A stretch of 6,608 bases of DNA from NCBI GenBank assembly GCA_016209785.1, contig JACQVM010000248.1:1-6608 (forward strand), given 5' to 3'. The translations under genes and the position numbers were made by a program. Below the pieces are notes generated by a model, which saw only the letters and a list, made by a program, of their open reading frames with translations, was not told the origin of the DNA and searched no databases. This document shows, piece after piece, positions 1-3,901 of this stretch (its first letter is position 1; each line of letters opens with the position of its first letter). Source of the DNA: Candidatus Melainabacteria bacterium (GTDB lineage Bacteria > Cyanobacteriota > Vampirovibrionia > Obscuribacterales > Obscuribacteraceae).

Positions 1-388
1 AGCTCATTTTGTTCGTGCAGCACTTGAGTCAATGGCTTACCAAGTTGCTGATGTAGCCAAAGATATTGCAGAACATGGAATAAGGATTGAAGAGCTACGG
101 GTAGATGGTGGAGCTACGCGCAACAAATTTATGCTGCAATTTCAAGCTGATTTACTACAGGTTCCTGTACTTAGATCATCTCAACAAGAATCAACTGCAT
201 GGGGCGTAGCAGCACTAGCAGGAATAAAGGCTGGGCTAGTATCCGGACTTAATGCAGTGTCTTCCGGCTGGCGACATGACTTGACACTTACACCGCACAC
301 TAATCGCACTTTAGAGTACAAAGGTTGGCAAACTGCACTTGACAGCACTTTTGCCTTTGGCAACCATATAACCAAAACATCTAGATAG
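1..388 (+). CDS. glpK: Glycerol kinase, C-terminal fragment (5' end outside window)
   Basis: Glycerol kinase phosphorylates glycerol with ATP to sn-glycerol 3-phosphate in the cytoplasm, feeding glycolysis and phospholipid synthesis. The frame is open from base 2, giving 128 visible residues, about the last quarter of a family whose usual length is near 500. Visible hallmarks of the second FGGY-kinase domain are AALESMAYQ (residues 7-15), the adenosine-binding LRVDGGATRN segment (32-41) followed by FMLQFQADLLQVPV (43-56), and the helix ESTAWGVAALAGIKAGL (63-79), which matches the ETTALGAAYLAG-type segment of GlpK. A late segment, LEYKGWQTAL, matches the usual C-terminal Y-x-x-W-x-x-A ending. 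The DGGA-x-x-N-x-x-x-Q-x-x-A/S-D pattern favours glycerol kinase over xylulokinase or other FGGY members. The first ATG at position 32 is internal to the protein, not its start. No partner glp gene is visible. The next gene points the opposite way, so glpK ends its transcription unit here. Confidence 0.5.
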   Translation, partial: AHFVRAALESMAYQVADVAKDIAEHGIRIEELRVDGGATRNKFMLQFQADLLQVPVLRSSQQESTAWGVAALAGIKAGLVSGLNAVSSGWRHDLTLTPHTNRTLEYKGWQTALDSTFAFGNHITKTSR

Positions 389-449
389 CTTTAGGAAATC
401 TTTAGTCACTCAAGCGAAACTTTCAAAAGTGCCCTGGTTAATGAAGAGC

Positions 450-509
450 AGGGTGAGCGTGAGGTATAGTTGCCCATCCTTCCTTCGCCTCGTTAGTAAC
501 GCTCACCCT
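450..509. repeat. 60-bp element with perfect 11-bp terminal inverted repeats
   Basis: AGGGTGAGCGT at 450-460 is the exact reverse complement of ACGCTCACCCT at 499-509. Inside the arms, GAGG (461-464) can pair with CCTC (488-491), leaving a 7-base bulge and a 23-base loop. The left arm also overlaps a competing hairpin, CCCTG (432-436) with CAGGG (449-453). There is no T run after either arm, so a standard intrinsic terminator is not supported. The size and exact terminal symmetry resemble a small palindromic intergenic repeat or miniature element, but no second copy is present in the window and no target duplication is evident. It could also be a non-canonical RNA hairpin protecting the 3' ends of the convergent transcripts. 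Confidence 0.5.
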
Positions 510-560
510 ACACTACACAAATGTTCTGAACTAATGACTTACATATATGTCAATTGGATA

Positions 561-581
561 AGGCTGTTTTCGGAATAGCCT
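561..581 (+). other. Hairpin with short loop downstream of glpK
   Basis: AGGCT (561-565) pairs with AGCCT (577-581). In a + strand transcript the stem continues through G-U, U-A, U-A and U-G pairs to a 3-base loop at 570-572, giving a 9-bp stem with two wobbles. On the - strand the wobbles become A-C mismatches, so the structure favours rightward RNA. No T run follows, so it may be a weak 3'-end or processing structure rather than a true terminator. Confidence 0.3.
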
Positions 582-623
582 GACTAGACACAGAAGCCCT
601 TCGCATATTGCCTAGAAATGGTA

Positions 624-645
624 GAAAAATTAGCAGCCCAGCTAA
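624..645 (-). terminator. Weak intrinsic-terminator-like hairpin at the end of the histidine kinase gene
   Basis: Read on the - strand, TTAGC (645-641) pairs with GCTAA (634-630) across a 6-base loop and is followed at once by five T residues (629-625). The stem overlaps the stop codon of the kinase gene at 642-644. The position and T tract fit a terminator, but the stem is only 5 bp with two G-C pairs, so its strength is doubtful. Confidence 0.3.
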
Positions 646-2309
646 ACTGGTGAGCAACAATACTGTGAGCGCGTGTCTAAAGCAGGCAAAGTAAAAAAGA
701 AAGTTGAGCCCATGTCAAGTTCTGACTCTACCCAAATTTGACCACCTGAGCACTCAACAATCTTCTTGCAAATGGCTAAACCAATTCCAGTGCCAGAATA
801 CTTAGTTTGCGGATGCAATCGCCGGAACATTTCAAATATGGTGTCTTTATAAACCATATCTATGCCAATTCCATTATCCTTAACTGAAAAGAGCCAGTAA
901 GAGCCCTTATGCTCTGCTGCAATCTCAATACAAGGACTGTCAGCTCTGCGAAACTTAATGGCATTGCTCAAAAGATTTTGGAACACCTCGGTGAGTTGAA
1001 CATGTCCGGACATCACGTAAGGCAAAGAACCATACAAGACACAAGCCTGATTATCCTTAATTGTCTTATCTAAAGTAGCAATCACTTCTTCAACACACTT
1101 GGCAGCATCAATGGGCTCAAGCGCCTGCCCATCTGCGTCAATCTGAGCATAGGCAAGCAAATCATTAACAAGCTCACGCATACGCGAGCCAGCATCAATA
1201 ATCATTTCCAGAAACTCGTGGGCATTTTTGCCACATTGTCCTCGGCATTCTTCAGACAAATACTTAGAAAAGGTACCTATAGTACGTAATGGCTCTTGCA
1301 ATTCATGAGCAGCAACAGAGGCAAAGTGTGTCAATTCAACATTTGACTGGGCAAGTTTAACAGCCAGTTGGCTGAGTTCTTGTTGGTGAAGCTGAAGTTC
1401 AGTAACATCAAATCCTTCTGCTAAAAGATACACAATCTTTCCATAAGCATCTATTACTGGACGAAGAAACAACACCCCTACACTCCATCTGTGTTGGGCA
1501 TCGAAAAATTCCAGCTCGCGCCGAGTGATTTGTCCATTAGCAGCTTCCAAAACTGCTTGCTTGACCATATCTTTTGTTTCTTGAGAGTTCCACCAAGGTG
1601 CCTCGTAAAACTTAAGCCCTACCAGGGATGAACTTTCAACCCCAAGTGCAGATTCTGCGGTGTTGTTTATGTCAATGATGCTCCCATCAGTCTTCAGGTG
1701 GGCCATAAACTGGTGAGAGCTGTCAAACAAATCCTTGTACGGTGCAGCAGCCTCTAAAACAGCAGTTTTGACATGCCGAAGTTCAAGTACAAGCCCCAAA
1801 TAAGTGCCCAGCATTTCAGCAGCTCCTAGTAAAGGCTTGCTAACAGTCCGTGGTGCCTGACTGAAAAACTCAAGTACACCTAAACAGCTATCCTTACGCT
1901 TGATTGGAAAAGCAAATGCCGTCGTGATTCCATCTTGACGTGCTGACAACACACGAGGAAAGTTAACATCTTCACAAACATTGCTAATCCAAAGTGGTGC
2001 ACAATCCTTCCACACACGACCTGGCAACCCTTCGCCTATCCTAAAGCTTGTCTTTAAGCTCTTTTGTGTAAACGAGTCCGAGGATAAATTGGCACCAACT
2101 TGTTGATCGTGACACACCAATGTTCCTTCTAAAACATCTGGAAACCAGGATTGCCCTATGTCCCACTTACCTAACTGGCAAAATGTTTTCAAGCAACGGT
2201 CAACAATTGCCTCATCATCCTCTATCTCTCGTATCGAACCTACCGTCTCCAACAATAAAGTAAAGGCTTCCGCCTTTTGTTGGCTCACTGCATTGCCTTC
2301 ACGATTCAT
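642..2309 (-). CDS. Soluble GAF-PAS sensor histidine kinase, orphan
   Basis: This 555-residue kinase is expected to autophosphorylate on histidine in response to a cytoplasmic signal and pass the phosphate to a response regulator, which is not encoded in this window. Domain order is GAF (about 15-178, with the IGEGLPGRVW and later FAFPIKR...LGVLEFFS segments), PAS (about 190-305, ending in AEGFDVTELQ), a short helix, HisKA (about 325-393) and HATPase_c (about 430-543). The H-box reads FASVAAHELQEPLRTI with the phospho-acceptor His335, the type common in phytochrome-like kinases. The N box is QNLLSNAIKF (444-453), G1 is DNGIGID (478-484), the F box IFEMFRRL (491-498) and G2 GTGIGLAI (506-513), so catalysis looks intact. 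No membrane segment or signal peptide is seen. An in-frame stop lies two codons upstream of the ATG at 2309. That ATG lacks a good ribosome site, whereas a GTG at 2288-2286 (residue 8) has GAAGG seven bases before it, so the true start may be there. The ligand is not predictable. Confidence 0.93.
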   Translation of the reverse strand: MNREGNAVSQQKAEAFTLLLETVGSIREIEDDEAIVDRCLKTFCQLGKWDIGQSWFPDVLEGTLVCHDQQVGANLSSDSFTQKSLKTSFRIGEGLPGRVWKDCAPLWISNVCEDVNFPRVLSARQDGITTAFAFPIKRKDSCLGVLEFFSQAPRTVSKPLLGAAEMLGTYLGLVLELRHVKTAVLEAAAPYKDLFDSSHQFMAHLKTDGSIIDINNTAESALGVESSSLVGLKFYEAPWWNSQETKDMVKQAVLEAANGQITRRELEFFDAQHRWSVGVLFLRPVIDAYGKIVYLLAEGFDVTELQLHQQELSQLAVKLAQSNVELTHFASVAAHELQEPLRTIGTFSKYLSEECRGQCGKNAHEFLEMIIDAGSRMRELVNDLLAYAQIDADGQALEPIDAAKCVEEVIATLDKTIKDNQACVLYGSLPYVMSGHVQLTEVFQNLLSNAIKFRRADSPCIEIAAEHKGSYWLFSVKDNGIGIDMVYKDTIFEMFRRLHPQTKYSGTGIGLAICKKIVECSGGQIWVESELDMGSTFFFTLPALDTRSQYCCSPV

Positions 2310-2476
2310 AGCTCACAGTTGCGCACACACAAACTCAAACACGCTGGACTAAAACCATTGAAAATTTGCTTGATAAGGTAATCTATTATTTGGCCTTCCT
2401 ATACTCTTAACTAGATTTGCCCTAACTGAAGTAACTTATAGCGCATATGCCCAAGAAATTCTCTGCCACTGACAGC

Positions 2477-2490
2477 ACCATACTTATGGT
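2477..2490. promoter_or_regulatory. Operator-like dyad upstream of osmC
   Basis: ACCATA and TATGGT form a perfect 6-bp inverted repeat with a 2-base spacer. Allowing one bulged T at 2491, the symmetry extends by GC (2475-2476) with GC (2492-2493). It abuts the candidate -35 box at 2490-2495, a usual place for a repressor or activator to bind. The sequence does not resemble the AT-rich OhrR operator, so the regulator is unknown, and a 12-base match could arise by chance. Confidence 0.3.
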
Positions 2491-2518
2491 TGCCAGGACA
2501 CATTGAGGAGTATATACC
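2490..2518 (+). promoter_or_regulatory. Candidate sigma70-type promoter for osmC-birA
   Basis: TTGCCA (2490-2495, five of six consensus bases) is followed after 17 bases by TATACC (2513-2518, four of six). An overlapping TATATA at 2511-2516 would give a 15-base spacer. Transcription would start near 2525 and leave a leader of about 34 bases before the ATG at 2559. This arrangement fits a start at 2559 and argues against the longer TTG-initiated frame. Confidence 0.35.
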
Positions 2519-2549
2519 AGGAGATAGCTTGCACGGTCATTTACATACC

Positions 2550-2556
2550 GGAGGAG
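2550..2556 (+). promoter_or_regulatory. Ribosome binding site that sets the osmC start
   Basis: GGAGGAG lies just before the ATG at 2559, with four bases between the GGAGG core and the start codon. The spacing is slightly short, but this is the strongest Shine-Dalgarno match in the window. It selects this ATG over an in-frame TTG 69 bases upstream, which has no such site. Confidence 0.7.
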
Positions 2557-2558
2557 AA

Positions 2559-2975
2559 ATGAGTCAGGTAGTAGTAAGGTCCCAACCAGATGAATACAAA
2601 CAAGAAATTATTGCTGGAACACATGTAATCTGGTCAGATGCTCCAGAGGCTGTTGGTGGCAAGCTGGCAGGACCTGATCCCCATGAGCTTCTCCTGGCAT
2701 CGCTAGGAGCTTGTACTTCTATTACCATACAAATGTTTGCTAAGCGCAGAGGTTGGGATCTGCAGCAAGTGTACATAAAACTAAGCGAAGAAAAAGTTGT
2801 TGACCCCAATGAGCCAACTGTCCAACTTTCCAGAATTACACGAGATATTGACGTCAAAGGGACCTTGAACGACGAGCAGATTGCTGCACTAAAAGGGGCA
2901 GCAGATAAGTGTTTAATTCACAAGTTGCTTGTTGGCCCCAAAACAATTGAAACAACTGTTAGGCATTCCGGCTAA
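2559..2975 (+). CDS. OsmC/Ohr-family protein, probable organic hydroperoxide reductase
   Basis: OsmC-family proteins are small cytoplasmic dimers that reduce organic hydroperoxides using two cysteines. The 138-residue product has the family length and both expected cysteines: Cys52 in the segment ELLLASLGACTSIT (43-56) and Cys118 in AADKCLIHKLL (114-124). The GGKLAGPDPHELL stretch (33-45) is the usual G-G-x-x-x-G-P-x-P-x-E-L-L signature. The central helix MFAKRRGWDLQQVYIKL (59-75) matches the OsmC-like subgroup, in which a K/R-G-W/P-x-L-x-x-V segment follows, rather than classical Ohr. A frame starting at TTG 2490 would add 23 residues with no family similarity that I recognise, and it lacks a ribosome site. 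The gene is first in a likely two-gene unit, with birA starting 11 bp after its stop. The precise substrate cannot be told from sequence, since some OsmC-like proteins have no proven peroxidase role. Confidence 0.93.
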   Translation: MSQVVVRSQPDEYKQEIIAGTHVIWSDAPEAVGGKLAGPDPHELLLASLGACTSITIQMFAKRRGWDLQQVYIKLSEEKVVDPNEPTVQLSRITRDIDVKGTLNDEQIAALKGAADKCLIHKLLVGPKTIETTVRHSG

Positions 2976-2986
2976 TCAATCTATTT

Positions 2987-3853
2987 ATGGACTCCCAAGC
3001 ATCAGCCTATCGCCTGGATCTTTCAGCCATCCAAGCTCAGCTAAGTACCAAACGCCTAGGAAAGGTGTCGGGCTGGAACAATGAGCTCTGGGATTGCCTT
3101 GATTCAACAAATAACCGTGCTTTAGAGTTAGCAGCACAAGGTGCTCCAGAAGGAGTTATTGTAATGGCACACCAGCAAACTGCAGGCCGAGGACGCCTTG
3201 GTCGCGCCTGGGTTTCGCCCGCAGACTCAGGCATTTATGCCAGCTTTCTTTTGCGTCCACACTGCTCACACAAAGAGCTTCCTCTCCACACTTTAGCTTG
3301 TGGAGTTGCAGCAGCTCAAGCAATTTGGGATTGTGTAGGACTCAAGATTGGGCTTAAATGGGTCAACGATCTTGTCTTCAATGGGAAAAAGTTAGGTGGA
3401 ATCTTAGCTGAAATGCCCAGCTATGCCACCCATAAAACTGCGGATATCAAACAAAGTCAGTTACCAGCTCTCATAGCAGGCTTTGGGATCAACATCCGTT
3501 TTACACAAACAGACATCCCTGAGGAGTTACAGCACAAAATAGCCTGGTTGGAGCAAATTGCAGGACAACCAATCAATCCCAATCTCCTGCTGACTTCTCT
3601 AGCAACCAACTTAGAGAAGGTTTACGATGATCTAAACGATGGACATACAAACCAAGTCCTCGAGTCATGGAAAGACTATTCTGTGACACTAGGACGTCCC
3701 ATTCGTGCTGTATCAGGCAACATGACAATTGAAGGGTTGGCAGTCGACGTTTCTGACACCGGGGGCTTAATTGTTGAAATCAAAGATAGAACCCAGGTGG
3801 TGCTCCATGCTGGTGAAATCACCATCCGCGGTGCCAATGGAACCTATGCATAA
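2987..3853 (+). CDS. birA: Biotin--[acetyl-CoA-carboxylase] ligase, class I (no DNA-binding domain)
   Basis: BirA makes biotinyl-5'-AMP from biotin and ATP and attaches biotin to a lysine of carrier proteins, chiefly the BCCP subunit of acetyl-CoA carboxylase. At 288 residues the protein has only the catalytic and C-terminal domains. The first 30 or so residues contain no helix-turn-helix, so it should not act as a biotin-operon repressor. Catalytic signatures are DSTNNRA (39-45), the biotinyl-AMP loop GRGRLGRAW (67-75), LKWVNDLVFNGKKLGGILAEM (123-143) with the biotin-contacting lysine probably Lys135, and GFGINI (165-170). The BPL C-terminal SH3-like domain spans about 232-282 (VTLGRPIRAV...GLAVDVSDTGGLIVE...VLHAGEI). 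In most homologues the central motif is KWPND, but here the proline is valine (Val126). No clear ribosome site precedes the ATG, which suggests translation coupled to the osmC gene 11 bp upstream. Confidence 0.94.
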   Translation: MDSQASAYRLDLSAIQAQLSTKRLGKVSGWNNELWDCLDSTNNRALELAAQGAPEGVIVMAHQQTAGRGRLGRAWVSPADSGIYASFLLRPHCSHKELPLHTLACGVAAAQAIWDCVGLKIGLKWVNDLVFNGKKLGGILAEMPSYATHKTADIKQSQLPALIAGFGINIRFTQTDIPEELQHKIAWLEQIAGQPINPNLLLTSLATNLEKVYDDLNDGHTNQVLESWKDYSVTLGRPIRAVSGNMTIEGLAVDVSDTGGLIVEIKDRTQVVLHAGEITIRGANGTYA

Positions 3854-3876
3854 CATAGGTCCTCATCACCTTTCAG

Positions 3877-3901
3877 TTTATTTATCGCTGCGATGAATAA
3901 G
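3877..3901. other. AT-rich palindrome at the convergent end of birA and the FecR-like gene
   Basis: TTATTTATCG (3878-3887) pairs with CGATGAATAA (3891-3900) across the loop CTG. All pairs are Watson-Crick except one T-G, and a further T-G can close the base. It spans the stop codon of the leftward gene (3882-3884) and lies 24 bp past the birA stop. Only two G-C pairs support it and no T run follows on either strand. It may slow polymerase or mark a 3' end, but it is not a standard terminator. The convergent genes are separated by only 28 bp. Confidence 0.3.

Larger units (their letters stand above)
389..641. other. Non-coding spacer between convergent glpK and histidine kinase
   Basis: This 253-bp stretch has no credible gene in either direction. 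It receives transcription from both sides. It holds a 60-bp inverted-repeat element (450-509), a perfect 10-bp palindrome ACATATATGT (541-550), a hairpin (561-581) and the T-tract side of a weak hairpin at the end of the kinase gene (624-645). No strong GC-rich stem followed by a long T run is seen for glpK, so its terminator is not obvious. Confidence 0.5.
2310..2558. promoter_or_regulatory. Divergent intergenic region between histidine kinase and osmC-birA
   Basis: This 249-bp region must contain the promoters of both the leftward kinase gene and the rightward osmC-birA unit. The left part is AT-rich and has scattered partial matches: TTGAAA at 2358-2363, TTGATA at 2370-2375 and TATACT at 2400-2405. 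None of these pair at proper spacing. The right part carries an inverted repeat (2477-2490), a candidate promoter (2490-2518) and the osmC ribosome site. I could not assign a convincing promoter to the kinase gene. Confidence 0.6.

Noticed and set aside
32..388. ATG at 32 as the start of a separate small gene
   Set aside because: The frame is open upstream to base 2, and the residues before the ATG (AHFVRAALES) match glycerol kinase, so the ATG is internal.
541..550. ACATATATGT palindrome as a regulatory site
   Set aside because: It lies between two convergent gene ends with no promoter nearby, and a 10-bp AT-rich palindrome is expected by chance.
1776..2267. Chromophore-binding phytochrome GAF domain in the kinase
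   Set aside because: The H-box is phytochrome-like, but the GAF domain has no recognisable Cys-His chromophore site and no PHY domain follows, so it is treated as a generic GAF sensor.
2358..2387. TTGAAA with TCTATT at 18-base spacing as a rightward promoter
   Set aside because: The -10 match is only four of six with the wrong second base, and it would leave a leader of more than 160 bases. The closer candidate at 2490-2518 is more plausible.
2490..2558. TTG-initiated N-terminal extension of the OsmC protein
   Set aside because: There is no ribosome site before the TTG, the added 23 residues do not look like family sequence, and a strong GGAGGAG site precedes the ATG at 2559. A candidate promoter also lies inside the extension.
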